64,000 bases of DNA from Altibacter lentus (GTDB lineage Bacteria; Bacteroidota; Bacteroidia; Flavobacteriales; Flavobacteriaceae): contig NZ_KN050846.1 of assembly GCF_000746845.1 (NCBI RefSeq), positions 1,061,394 to 1,125,393 on the forward strand, read 5' to 3'. The position numbers and the translations under genes were made by a program. The notes under the pieces were generated by a model, which saw nothing but the letters and a program-made list of their open reading frames with translations, was not told where the DNA came from and made no database searches. Below are positions 16,009 through 24,736 of this stretch, one piece after another. Numbering within the stretch: the stretch's first letter is position 1; the number at the start of each line of letters is the position of its first letter.

Positions 16009-18975
16009 ATGAAAAAACTCTCATGTATTCTACTACTTTTCTTCTTTACCTCACTGCTTACAGCTCAGGTCTATTTTCCTGAAAACGATGGTCTTAAAGA
16101 AAAGAACAACAACTACACGGCGTTTACCAATGCAACCGTGTACGTAACGCCCACAGAGGTAATTAAAAACGGAACTTTATTGATTCAAAATGGTAAGGTG
16201 GTCGCTGTCGGTCGGTCGGTTACGATCCCAAAGAACTCGGTGATTGTGGATCTGGACGGCAAACACGTCTATCCCTCCTTTATAGATCCATATACCAGTT
16301 TCGGAATAGAAAAACCAAAAAGAGCCGAAGGGAACGGCCGTTCTCCACAATACGAAGCAAGCAGGGAAGGCTATTACTGGAATGACCACGTTATGCCCGA
16401 GAGCGCAGCGATCTCTAAATTCAAGTACGACAGTAAAGATGCCGACGAGTTTCGAAAGGCAGGATTTGGTGTCGTGAATACTCATATCATGGACGGTATT
16501 GCCCGTGGAACCGGAGTTCTGGTTGCGCTTAACGATACTCAGGGGGATGCCAATCGCATCCTGGAAGATGCCTCAGGGAATTTCTTTTCCTTCGAAAAAA
16601 GTGTTACCAGCCGGCAATCCTACCCCGGCTCACTCATGGGATCCATGGCACTGTTACGACAAATGTATTACGATGCCGATTGGTATTCTAAGGGCAATGC
16701 ACCTACAAAGGATCGCTCTTTGGAGGCCTTGATCGAAAACAAGAACCTTGTTTCTATCTTCGAAGCAGGGAGTAAGGATAATAACCTGCGTGCCGATAAA
16801 ATAGGCGACCTCTTCAACGTCAACTACGTAATTGTGGGTGGCGGTGATGAATATGAGCTTATAGAGGATATTAAAGCTACCAATTCTAAATATATAATTC
16901 CGGTGAACTTCCCCGATGCTTTCGACGTTAGCAACCCGTATCTGGCCAATTATATTTCTTTGGAAGACATGCGCGCCTGGAACCAGGAGCCCATGAACCC
17001 GAAAGTACTTTCAGACAATGGCATTGTGTATGCACTTACCACACACGAACTTAAAAAACCTTCAGAATTTAACGAAAAATTGAACAAGGCCTTCGAGTAT
17101 GGACTTGATAAGACCAAAGCGCTGGAGGCGCTTACCACCATTCCTGCGTCGCTCTTAGGACAAAGTGATAAGGTAGGATCCTTGCAGGTAGGACGCTATG
17201 CTAATTTCCTGATTACGTCAGGACCCATCTTCGATAAAGAAACCACGCTCTACGAGAACTGGGTGCAGGGACAGAAAAACGTGATCAATGATATGGATCA
17301 AAAGGACATTCGTGGAACTTATAGTGTAGCTGCAAACGGAAAGAACTTTACGTTGGTGATCTCGGGAGAACCTTCAAAACTGAAATCTGAAGTAAAACTA
17401 GGTGAAACGACCTACCCTTCAAAACTGGACTACTCGGGTAATTGGGTTACCCTTTCATTTACCGACGAAAGTACAAATGAGACCTATATGACCTCTTCTT
17501 TGATCACTTCGGAAGGAACCGCTTTTTCGGGCAAGCTAATCCTTCCCAATGGAAATGAAACCACCTTTACAGCTGTTAGAACCGGCGATGCTTCCGAAGC
17601 AAAAGAAAAAGAAAAGAAAGAAAACACTAAAGATAAAGCTCCGGAGATCGTCCCGGTCACGTATCCTAATGTAGGCTACGGGTTTGAGACGAAGCCGCGT
17701 CCACAAGACATGTTATTCAAAAATGCAACCGTGTGGACCGGTGAAGCCGAAGGAGTGCTGGAAAATACAGATGTTCTGGTGAAAAATGGTAAGATCGTTA
17801 AAATTGGTAAAAATCTGTCTGCGGGAGGTGCCATGGTGATCGATGCCAGCGGAAAACACCTAACAGCCGGGGTGATCGATGAGCATTCCCATATTGCTGC
17901 ATTGGCAATTAACGAAGGAGGACATAATTCGTCGGCAGAAGTCACCATCGAGGACGTTGTCGATCCGGAGGATATCGATATCTATCGTAACCTTGCCGGA
18001 GGCGTGACTTCCATACAGATACTTCATGGTTCAGCCAATCCTATAGGCGGTCGCTCTGCCATCATTAAACTGAAATGGGGTGAGAGTGCCGATGACCTGA
18101 TCTACGATAACAGTCCGAAATTTATAAAATTTGCCTTAGGGGAGAACGTAAAACAATCCAACTGGCAAAGTTTTGAGCGATTTCCACAAACCCGTATGGG
18201 TGTGGAACAGCTGTTCGTGAACTATTTCAATAGAGCAAAAGAATACGATGCAAAAAAGAAAAGCGGGCAACCCTTTCGGTACGACGAGGAAATGGAGGTC
18301 ATTGCAGAGATTTTAAACGGAGAACGGTTTATTAGCTCACACTCGTACGTTCAAAGTGAGATCAATATGCTCATGAAAGTTGCCGAACGATTTGGGTTCC
18401 GGGTGAATACCTTTACGCACATTTTAGAAGGCTATAAGGTAGCCGACAAGATGAAGGAACACGGTGTGGGTGGCTCTACGTTTAGTGATTGGTGGGCGTA
18501 TAAGTTTGAAGTAAATGATGCCATCCCCTACAACGCTGCTATCATGAGCAACCAAGGAGTTACTGTAGCTATCAACAGTGATGACGCCGAGATGTCCCGA
18601 AGGTTGAACCAAGAGGCAGCAAAGACGGTGAAGTATGGTGGAATGAGCGAAGAAGAAGCCTGGAAGATGGTCACGCTTAACCCTGCTAAATTGCTCCATT
18701 TGGATGACCGTGTGGGAAGTATCAAAGAAGGAAAGGACGCCGATCTTGTATTGTGGACAGACCACCCTTTATCGGTCTATGCCAAAGCTGAAAAGACCAT
18801 CATAGAAGGAACAGTCTATTTCGATATAGAGCGGGACAAAGCAAAACGCCAATCGATCGCCGAAGAGCGCAACAAATTGATAAAGATGATGCTTACCGAA
18901 AAAGAAGGTGGTGGCAAGACACGACCGCCCCAACGAAAAGAAAATATCCAATTTGAATGTGAAACCCTAAACTAA
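16009..18975 (+). CDS. Exported protein with two amidohydrolase domains, the first degenerate
   Basis: 988 residues from the ATG at 16009, which gives a clean signal peptide (KKLSCILLLFFFTSLLTAQ); the start at 15964 would add 15 residues before it. Domain 1 (~30-430) has the amidohydrolase frame, but the metal-binding HxH after the PGFID-like strand reads IDPYTS (16285-16299). A Lys/Glu-rich linker follows. Domain 2 (~565-960) is intact: IDEHSHIAA (17878 onward), ISSHSYVQSE, NTFTHILEGYKVA and AINSDDAEMS supply two His, two further His and Asp. Likely a periplasmic hydrolase whose first half is structural. The next gene is a third, also degenerate, paralogue. Confidence 0.88.
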   Translation: MKKLSCILLLFFFTSLLTAQVYFPENDGLKEKNNNYTAFTNATVYVTPTEVIKNGTLLIQNGKVVAVGRSVTIPKNSVIVDLDGKHVYPSFIDPYTSFGIEKPKRAEGNGRSPQYEASREGYYWNDHVMPESAAISKFKYDSKDADEFRKAGFGVVNTHIMDGIARGTGVLVALNDTQGDANRILEDASGNFFSFEKSVTSRQSYPGSLMGSMALLRQMYYDADWYSKGNAPTKDRSLEALIENKNLVSIFEAGSKDNNLRADKIGDLFNVNYVIVGGGDEYELIEDIKATNSKYIIPVNFPDAFDVSNPYLANYISLEDMRAWNQEPMNPKVLSDNGIVYALTTHELKKPSEFNEKLNKAFEYGLDKTKALEALTTIPASLLGQSDKVGSLQVGRYANFLITSGPIFDKETTLYENWVQGQKNVINDMDQKDIRGTYSVAANGKNFTLVISGEPSKLKSEVKLGETTYPSKLDYSGNWVTLSFTDESTNETYMTSSLITSEGTAFSGKLILPNGNETTFTAVRTGDASEAKEKEKKENTKDKAPEIVPVTYPNVGYGFETKPRPQDMLFKNATVWTGEAEGVLENTDVLVKNGKIVKIGKNLSAGGAMVIDASGKHLTAGVIDEHSHIAALAINEGGHNSSAEVTIEDVVDPEDIDIYRNLAGGVTSIQILHGSANPIGGRSAIIKLKWGESADDLIYDNSPKFIKFALGENVKQSNWQSFERFPQTRMGVEQLFVNYFNRAKEYDAKKKSGQPFRYDEEMEVIAEILNGERFISSHSYVQSEINMLMKVAERFGFRVNTFTHILEGYKVADKMKEHGVGGSTFSDWWAYKFEVNDAIPYNAAIMSNQGVTVAINSDDAEMSRRLNQEAAKTVKYGGMSEEEAWKMVTLNPAKLLHLDDRVGSIKEGKDADLVLWTDHPLSVYAKAEKTIIEGTVYFDIERDKAKRQSIAEERNKLIKMMLTEKEGGGKTRPPQRKENIQFECETLN

Positions 18976-18981
18976 ACGAAC

Positions 18982-20274
18982 ATGAAGACATTACAAAAAA
19001 TAGGCCTGCTAATGGCATTGAGTATAGGGACGATCGCAACGGCACAACAAACCCCTGCTCCTGCTCAAAAAGAGACGATCACGATTACCGGAGCTACCGC
19101 ACATCTTGGCAATGGAACTGTTATGGAGAACAGTGTGATCACATTCGAAAATGGTAAGATCACTATGGTTGGCGGACCCAGCAGTCCATTAAAAGGAACC
19201 GTCATTAACGCTCAGGGAAAACACCTTTATCCCGGTTTCATCGCTCCTGCAAAATCCTTGGGATTGGTAGAGGTGGATGCGGTTCGTGCCACGGACGACC
19301 AAGACGAATTAGGAGATTATATTCCTAACATTCGAAGCATAATCGCATATAACGCCGAAAGCAAAGTGGTGGAAAGTATGCGCCCTAACGGCGTATTGCT
19401 CGGACAGATCGCCCCTCAGGGAGGAATGATCTCCGGGACGTCTTCGGTGGTGCAGTTTGATGCCTGGAACTGGGAAGATGCTGCAGTAAAAGTAGATGAT
19501 GGCGTACACCTTAACTGGCCCAACAGTTTTCGGCGGGGACGCTGGTGGATGGGTGAAGGCCGTGGTTGGAGCCCTAATAAAGAATACCAAGAAGATATCA
19601 ATAAACTAAAAGTATTCATAGCGAACGCAAAGGCCTATGGTAAGACCGATGCTTCCTATGAAAATGAAGGCTTTAAGAACATGCAGGGTCTGTTCGACGG
19701 AACTCAGAAACTGTATGTCTATGCCAATGGAGAGAAAGAAATGATCGATGCCGTCTCCACTGCGAAGGAGAGCGGTATTCAACATGTGGTAATCGTTGGC
19801 GGCTATCAAGCAGACAAGATCATTCCCTTTCTAAAACAGAACGATGTGGCCGTCCTGGTGCGTCACACTCATTCTTTACCCTTTATGGAAGATGACGATT
19901 ACGATTTCCCGTACAAATTACCAAAGCTGCTGGTCGATGGCGGTCTGTTGGTAGCGATACAGAATTCGGATGCGGCGAACTTTCAAACCAGAAACCTACC
20001 GTTTTACGCCGGACAACTGGTGGGACAAGGCATGGACAAAGAGACCGCTTTGCAATTGATCACTTCTAATACAGCCAAGATATTGGGAATAGATGATGCC
20101 TACGGAATGCTGGCACCCGGGAAAAGTGCCACTTTCTTTATTTCTGAAGGAGATGCATTGGATATGAGAACTAATAAGCTTACCCATGCATTCATCGATG
20201 GAAGGCAGATCTCTTTAGAAACGCATCAAACCGAACTATGGAAACGCTACACAGAAAAGTATTCCAGACAATAA
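18982..20274 (+). CDS. Exported amidohydrolase-like protein lacking the HxH metal site
   Basis: 430 residues with a signal peptide (LQKIGLLMALSIGTIATAQ). It has the amidohydrolase entry strand GKHLYPGFIAPAKSLG, where the catalytic HxH is replaced by APAKS (about 19243-19257), and later HVVIVGGYQADKI, VAIQNSDAANFQTRN and a closing TSNTAKILGIDDAYGMLAPG. Of the metal ligands only the terminal Asp region remains visible, so it is probably not a hydrolase on its own. It starts 6 bases after the 988-residue gene, ends at a terminator, and may form a complex with that protein. Confidence 0.83.
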   Translation: MKTLQKIGLLMALSIGTIATAQQTPAPAQKETITITGATAHLGNGTVMENSVITFENGKITMVGGPSSPLKGTVINAQGKHLYPGFIAPAKSLGLVEVDAVRATDDQDELGDYIPNIRSIIAYNAESKVVESMRPNGVLLGQIAPQGGMISGTSSVVQFDAWNWEDAAVKVDDGVHLNWPNSFRRGRWWMGEGRGWSPNKEYQEDINKLKVFIANAKAYGKTDASYENEGFKNMQGLFDGTQKLYVYANGEKEMIDAVSTAKESGIQHVVIVGGYQADKIIPFLKQNDVAVLVRHTHSLPFMEDDDYDFPYKLPKLLVDGGLLVAIQNSDAANFQTRNLPFYAGQLVGQGMDKETALQLITSNTAKILGIDDAYGMLAPGKSATFFISEGDALDMRTNKLTHAFIDGRQISLETHQTELWKRYTEKYSRQ

Positions 20275-20291
20275 GTTTGGTATGCAACATT

Positions 20292-20321
20292 AAAAAGCAG
20301 CTAGGTGAGCTGCTTTTTTTT
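20292..20321. terminator. Rho-independent terminator after the amidohydrolase pair
   Basis: Stem AAAGCAGCT / AGCTGCTTT with a 5-base loop (AGGTG), followed by a T-run on the plus strand; the A-run on the left would serve the opposing DUF6503 gene. Confidence 0.88.
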
Positions 20322-20322
20322 A

Positions 20323-21126
20323 TTACTGGGCTACAATTACAGCTTTATCCGGTTTTTCAAACACCGAAGCTTCCAGGTTTGTTTCGGTAAGGGTGACCTT
20401 ATCGAACGTAATATCACTACGCTCATCGGTGGGTTTACCGTTTTCAACATTGTACCATGTTAGTTTTTTTGGCAATACAATACCATTTACGGTCTGCCAG
20501 TCATCGTATTTTATAAAGTGCCAGTCATCGCTTTTCTCACCTTCACCATACGTGACGGTATACGCCAGCCATGTCATTTTATAAGTTTCCGGATGATAGT
20601 ACAGAATATATTCGTCGTCCGGAGAATCTCCTACGCCTGCTTCATAGCCTATCTTGAGTGTACCGTAACTCACACCATCTAAGGTAGTGGGTTCCATCTG
20701 TGTGTATTCAATACCCTCATCCCCAAGTACGAAGGGCATGGCATAAAAATAGAACATAAGATTGTGATAAAAACGAGCATTGCCCTTGTAAGCATCGTCT
20801 TTATTTTCAAGGAGCCAAACATCGTTCCCATCGTACCCAATGGTCCAGGCTTTGGTCTCCACCTTCACATATCGGTTATTTAATGAAATGGTATGTGTTT
20901 CTGTACCGCTTGCACCTTCCATTTCAAAACAAAGGTTGTTCATTTGCTGCCAGCGATCGAAGCCGCCGTGTGCTTCAAAAACAGCGGCAAGAACTTGAGG
21001 GTGGTTTGTGGTATCCCCGACAGTTTCTTCCATAGGGGTTGTTTCAGAAACAGGAGTTTCCTTTTCTGTGTTCTTACATGCTGTAAAAACCAGAAGACTT
21101 GTAACTAACAGATTGATCGTTCGCAT
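20323..21126 (-). CDS. DUF6503 family lipoprotein
   Basis: 267 residues with a lipoprotein signal (RTINLLVTSLLVFTAC, Cys at 17) and a Thr/Glu-rich spacer. The mature domain begins VLAAVFEAHGGFDRWQQMNN and carries short beta-strand blocks (YVKVETKAWTIGYDGNDVWL, GTLKIGYEAGVG, KMTWLAYTVTYGEG), the DUF6503 pattern and LolA/LolB-like in character, hinting at a lipid-binding fold. No catalytic motif. It is transcribed alone, convergent with the amidohydrolases. Confidence 0.8.
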   Translation of the reverse strand: MRTINLLVTSLLVFTACKNTEKETPVSETTPMEETVGDTTNHPQVLAAVFEAHGGFDRWQQMNNLCFEMEGASGTETHTISLNNRYVKVETKAWTIGYDGNDVWLLENKDDAYKGNARFYHNLMFYFYAMPFVLGDEGIEYTQMEPTTLDGVSYGTLKIGYEAGVGDSPDDEYILYYHPETYKMTWLAYTVTYGEGEKSDDWHFIKYDDWQTVNGIVLPKKLTWYNVENGKPTDERSDITFDKVTLTETNLEASVFEKPDKAVIVAQ

Positions 21127-21260
21127 GGTTAAAATTTTTTCGGTTGCATTATAAAATTAAGAAATCCTACTGCTTGGTCGCTTCAACTTCAGAAACCTTT
21201 AACAAATAAGTGTTTTTTCAGAAAACCCTTAAAAAAAACAGGGAAAATCCTCTATTAAAA

Positions 21261-21294
21261 AGGATCTAATGCCTTGAATATCAATTGAGATCCT
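21261..21294. repeat. Inverted repeat in the gap before the 31-residue-repeat gene
   Basis: AGGATCT (21261-21267) and its complement AGATCCT (21288-21294) flank a 20-base A/T-rich loop. There is no T-run, so it is not a good terminator. The 262-base gap 21127-21388 contains no other gene; this repeat could be an operator for the downstream module. Confidence 0.3.
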
Positions 21295-21388
21295 ACCTTA
21301 CTTTTACTAAATATTAAAATGTGCAACTAACATCCCCAACTGCGCTATCGAATCTTTAAAATAACATACTAACTTAAAAATTTTAATT

Positions 21389-22915
21389 ATGGCTGTTGAA
21401 CATGAAGGTTTAGTCACCATCCACGACACGAACAAAGTACCAACTATTTCACTCGATGGCAATACTGCCGAAGTGATTATTGGAACTACAGGAGCGAACG
21501 GGAACCTTATAATAAAGGATACCTCCGGAAATACAATTTGTACCATTCAATCAAGCAACGGCACATTTATCATTGGCGGCCCCGATCAAGCCGGAACCAT
21601 TAACATTGCTAACACAGCTAATGAAGAGACAATAAAGTTCTCGGGAAGTAGTGCCAATTGCTATGTAGGACGGAGCGGTACGGCAGGACGTATGTATTTT
21701 AGGAATACAGACGGCGTCAACTCGGTTTACATCGACGGTGCCAACGGAAACATTAGTTTAGGATCTGAGGGACACGACGGCGATGTGACTCTTTATGCCT
21801 CCGACGGGACCAACACAGTTCACATCAACGGTGATCATGGAAATATGAGACTGGGAGGAGAGGGACATGACGGGGACATCTTCCTGAAGAATTCAAATAA
21901 TGTGCAAACCATTCATTTAGACGGGGACAACGGAAATCTCTCTCTGGGAGCGCAAGGACACGACGGGGATATCACCCTCTATGCGTCAGACGGAACCAAT
22001 ACTGTGCATATTAACGGTGATCACGGAAATATGCGGCTGGGAGGACAGGGACATGACGGCGATATAACCCTTCAAAATTCGAAAAGCGTACAGACCATTC
22101 ACTTGGACGGGGATAACGGTAATATTTCTTTAGGCGCAGCCGGAAGTGATGGAGATCTCACCCTCTTTGCTTCGGACGGCGTCAATACCATTCACCTTAA
22201 CGGTGACCACGGGAACCTGCGTTTGGGGGGACGAGGACACGACGGAGATATTAGTCTTAAGAATGCAGGCGATGTAGAAACCATACAGTTAAATGGCGAG
22301 GAAGGTAATATCACCCTTGGGGCAAACGGTCGTGATGGAGATATCTTTATGAAATCATCAGACGGGGTGCAAACCATTCATTTAAACGGAGAACACGGCA
22401 ATATTGAACTAGGAGCCAATGGCCATGACGGTGATCTGCTCATCAATAATTCCAATGGAGAGCGAACTATTGAGCTTAACGGGGACACAGGCGATATCAT
22501 TTTGAAGAATGCTGATTTTGCTGAAGATTTCGATGTACTACCCGCTTCGGGCGTCGATCCGGGATCGGTGGTGGTCATTGACAAAAAAGGGAAGCTGAAA
22601 CCTTGTACAGTGGGATATGACACTACTGTGGTTGGTGTGATTAGCGGTGCCGGTAATTATCAACCCGGAATGATACTAGACCGTCACCCCGAACGTGAGA
22701 ACAGGTCCCCTGTGGCAATGTTGGGTAAAGTGTCCTGTAAGGTAGATGCCGATTATTTTCCTATTGAAGTAGGCGATATGTTAACAACATCGCTCACGAA
22801 AGGACATGCCATGAAAGCAGAAGATAATGCCAAGCCGGGAACTATAATTGGCAAAGCCTTGACGCCTCTCGCAAACGGAAGAGGTTATGTAGATATACTT
22901 GTAAACCTTCAATAA
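21389..22915 (+). CDS. 31-residue tandem-repeat protein with C-terminal processing-type domain
   Basis: 508 residues, no signal peptide or membrane segment. Residues 4-375 divide into twelve units of exactly 31 residues without a single insertion or deletion, with a core such as GHDGDITLYASDG, TIHLDGD and GNISLGA. Such Gly/Asp/Asn turns every third of a unit suggest a beta-solenoid. Residues ~376-508 are non-repetitive (GSVVVIDKKGKLKPCTVGYD, DTTVVGVISGAGNYQPGMIL, PVAMLGKVSCKVDADYFPIE, VGDMLTTSLTKGHAMKAED) and resemble C-terminal modules found after tail-spike or fibre repeats, a recollection only. The ATG at 21389 follows an A/T-rich leader typical of flavobacteria. First of three genes. Confidence 0.8.
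   Translation: MAVEHEGLVTIHDTNKVPTISLDGNTAEVIIGTTGANGNLIIKDTSGNTICTIQSSNGTFIIGGPDQAGTINIANTANEETIKFSGSSANCYVGRSGTAGRMYFRNTDGVNSVYIDGANGNISLGSEGHDGDVTLYASDGTNTVHINGDHGNMRLGGEGHDGDIFLKNSNNVQTIHLDGDNGNLSLGAQGHDGDITLYASDGTNTVHINGDHGNMRLGGQGHDGDITLQNSKSVQTIHLDGDNGNISLGAAGSDGDLTLFASDGVNTIHLNGDHGNLRLGGRGHDGDISLKNAGDVETIQLNGEEGNITLGANGRDGDIFMKSSDGVQTIHLNGEHGNIELGANGHDGDLLINNSNGERTIELNGDTGDIILKNADFAEDFDVLPASGVDPGSVVVIDKKGKLKPCTVGYDTTVVGVISGAGNYQPGMILDRHPERENRSPVAMLGKVSCKVDADYFPIEVGDMLTTSLTKGHAMKAEDNAKPGTIIGKALTPLANGRGYVDILVNLQ
21398..22513 (+). repeat. Twelve in-frame 93-base tandem repeats
   Basis: The coding repeat array of the preceding gene: 12 x 93 bases = 1116 bases. Units starting at residues 128 and 190 are near-identical (differing at about two positions), as are 159 and 221, so the middle has a 186-base higher-order period. 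Outer units are more divergent (N-terminal ones most), a pattern of internal duplication. Confidence 0.85.
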
Positions 22916-22922
22916 TAGAATT

Positions 22923-23696
22923 ATGGCATCGATAAGAGCATTGGCAAACTGCGCCGGCATTGACACTACCGGGAACTTTTCTGTCTTGGGGGACTTCTTC
23001 GGATTTAGACGTTCGCGGGTACCGGCAGACGAAGGCTTAACAGGAACTACAACATCTTCTGTTTCTTTACTGCAATTGGCAAACGACCTGGATGATGATT
23101 TTGTAAATTTGAATATCGTTAAAATTGGGGCAGATCAATTTGTAGTGGATACCAATCCGGCTACAAGCCTCCCCTCCAACGATCATTTTCACCTTATTGA
23201 TTACTGTATCTATCGTATACGTAACATTTACCGCCAACGTGGCGTGGGCGTTGGAAGAATCCTACACTTCTCTGTCGATACTGCCGACGCACAAGGACAT
23301 GAGAATTGTACCACCAAGGGAGAGATGGAAGACATCACAGACACGTGGACAGTGAATAATGATGGCATCGACACCTTTGTCCCTATTATTTTGAACGTTC
23401 CAAGCGGCACGGGTGTTATCTTAGGAAGGTCTGCGGTCAATGGCCCGTGCGAAGACAAAGACGACAAAGGCATGAATGGTTCGGTGTTCGGGCTGTGGGG
23501 TCCCGAACAGGCCTCAAGAACGTTCGCTCATGAAGTTGGCCATTACCTAAAACTTAAACACAAGAACAGCACCAATAATAACTTGATGCAACAAAGCGGC
23601 AGCGTCCCGGGCGGGAACATGCGTACCTCGGTTAACCTAACAAATAGTCAAGGAAATGATATGAAGAGTCATTGTTTAATGAATTCGGGTTGTTAA
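22923..23696 (+). CDS. Predicted metzincin-like zinc protease
   Basis: 257 residues, without a recognisable signal peptide. FAHEVGHYLKLKH (zinc motif at residues 203-213, bases 23529-23561) is the HExxHxxxxxH metzincin signature, with Lys in place of the usual Gly at the eighth position. NNLMQQS after it offers a Met-turn (M222). The N-terminal half has no recognised domain; a Cys-rich C terminus (HCLMNSGC) and paired Cys at ~129 and ~176 suggest disulfides and so a non-cytoplasmic location. It starts 7 bases after the repeat gene, implying shared expression; the repeat protein is a candidate substrate or carrier. Confidence 0.75.
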   Translation: MASIRALANCAGIDTTGNFSVLGDFFGFRRSRVPADEGLTGTTTSSVSLLQLANDLDDDFVNLNIVKIGADQFVVDTNPATSLPSNDHFHLIDYCIYRIRNIYRQRGVGVGRILHFSVDTADAQGHENCTTKGEMEDITDTWTVNNDGIDTFVPIILNVPSGTGVILGRSAVNGPCEDKDDKGMNGSVFGLWGPEQASRTFAHEVGHYLKLKHKNSTNNNLMQQSGSVPGGNMRTSVNLTNSQGNDMKSHCLMNSGC

Positions 23697-23713
23697 TAAA
23701 AAACCATAAGATC

Positions 23714-24724
23714 ATGTATAGTAACGATATAGGAAAAATAAGTAGTCGGACGACTAAGACCAAGTTGATAGCGTTAAGTCGGTCGAAGGAAATTGCACCC
23801 GAAACACGCATCAATGCGCTCAATTTGCTGAGCCGCAAAAAAGACGTGGACCCAACGGACCTGCTTACAACAGTGTTAAAAGACAAGAAAGAACCGGCTG
23901 TTATTAAAAGCAACACCGTATTGCGATTGGGAGGTAAACTAAAAAAGATCGCTACCCTAGAGAACTTCTTAGGCAAGGTAGATCCATCTGTTTCCAGAAG
24001 TATCCTTCATATTTTGGCATATAAAGGCGATACAAGCAGTTATAAGAAAATCGATACGTTCCTAAAAGAACAGAAAGCAGACAAGTTAATTGCCGAAAAG
24101 GCCAAATTTGCCAAGACGATGATAAGCTATCGCCTGGGTGATAATAAAGTCGTACTACCTCCTTCCGAAGCAGAAAAAATGGAAAGTTTTCGTGGAATGA
24201 AGTCCCAGGATATCGAAAAACAAAGCCTTTCGGTAGTGAAAGCCACCAAGATATTAAATGAGCTTCAGGACGAACATGTCGCAATACCCTTATCCCCTGC
24301 CAAGGCAAAGAAATTGGTTTGCCAGGGGAAAGATCTCAGTTTATTGTTCAATGAAAAGATCATTGAAAATACGTACGATTACGACACCAACGGTATTATA
24401 GCCGAGATCACTGAGGACGATTATTGTCCCGGAGGTCATTTTATACGCTACCACATACTCGTGAGTAAGGATACGGATGCTACTTCTTATAACATCCATA
24501 TTATCAACACCAACGGCCGACTCATGATGGAAGGGGTAGGTACCAAAAAGGGTGATACGTTTGCTTTTGAGGTCAAGGCATTAAAAAGACCGGGTAGCAC
24601 GCCCCTACTTTTTAAAGCGAACTTCAATACCAAAAAAACCGAACTGGACGTGAAAGAAGCCAGATCCGGACTAGGGATCCGTAAATCATCACAGATCGTT
24701 CTAAAACCCGACAGTAAGGAGTAA
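23714..24724 (+). CDS. Helical-repeat protein of unknown function, third gene of the module
   Basis: 336 residues from the ATG at 23714; the extension to 23672 overlaps the protease gene. The N-terminal ~160 residues look like HEAT-type helices (TKLIALSRSKEIAPETRINA, NLLSRKKDVDPTDLLTTVLK, SRSILHILAYKGDTSSYKKI). A hinge region (~165-215) leads to a beta-rich C-terminal domain (DDYCPGGHFIRYHILVSKD, SYNIHIINTNGRLMMEG, FAFEVKALKRPGS) that I do not recognise. No signal peptide or catalytic motif. It is 17 bases after the protease stop, so the three genes form one operon. An adaptor or scaffold role is only a guess. Confidence 0.65.
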   Translation: MYSNDIGKISSRTTKTKLIALSRSKEIAPETRINALNLLSRKKDVDPTDLLTTVLKDKKEPAVIKSNTVLRLGGKLKKIATLENFLGKVDPSVSRSILHILAYKGDTSSYKKIDTFLKEQKADKLIAEKAKFAKTMISYRLGDNKVVLPPSEAEKMESFRGMKSQDIEKQSLSVVKATKILNELQDEHVAIPLSPAKAKKLVCQGKDLSLLFNEKIIENTYDYDTNGIIAEITEDDYCPGGHFIRYHILVSKDTDATSYNIHIINTNGRLMMEGVGTKKGDTFAFEVKALKRPGSTPLLFKANFNTKKTELDVKEARSGLGIRKSSQIVLKPDSKE

Positions 24725-24736
24725 GCGAAAATTCAG

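Noticed and set aside
21261-21294. Inverted repeat as a terminator
   Set aside because: No T-run follows and the loop is 20 bases; kept as a possible operator only.
21398-22513. 93-base repeats as a CRISPR array
   Set aside because: Repeats are contiguous, without spacers, in one reading frame and encode a 31-residue protein unit.
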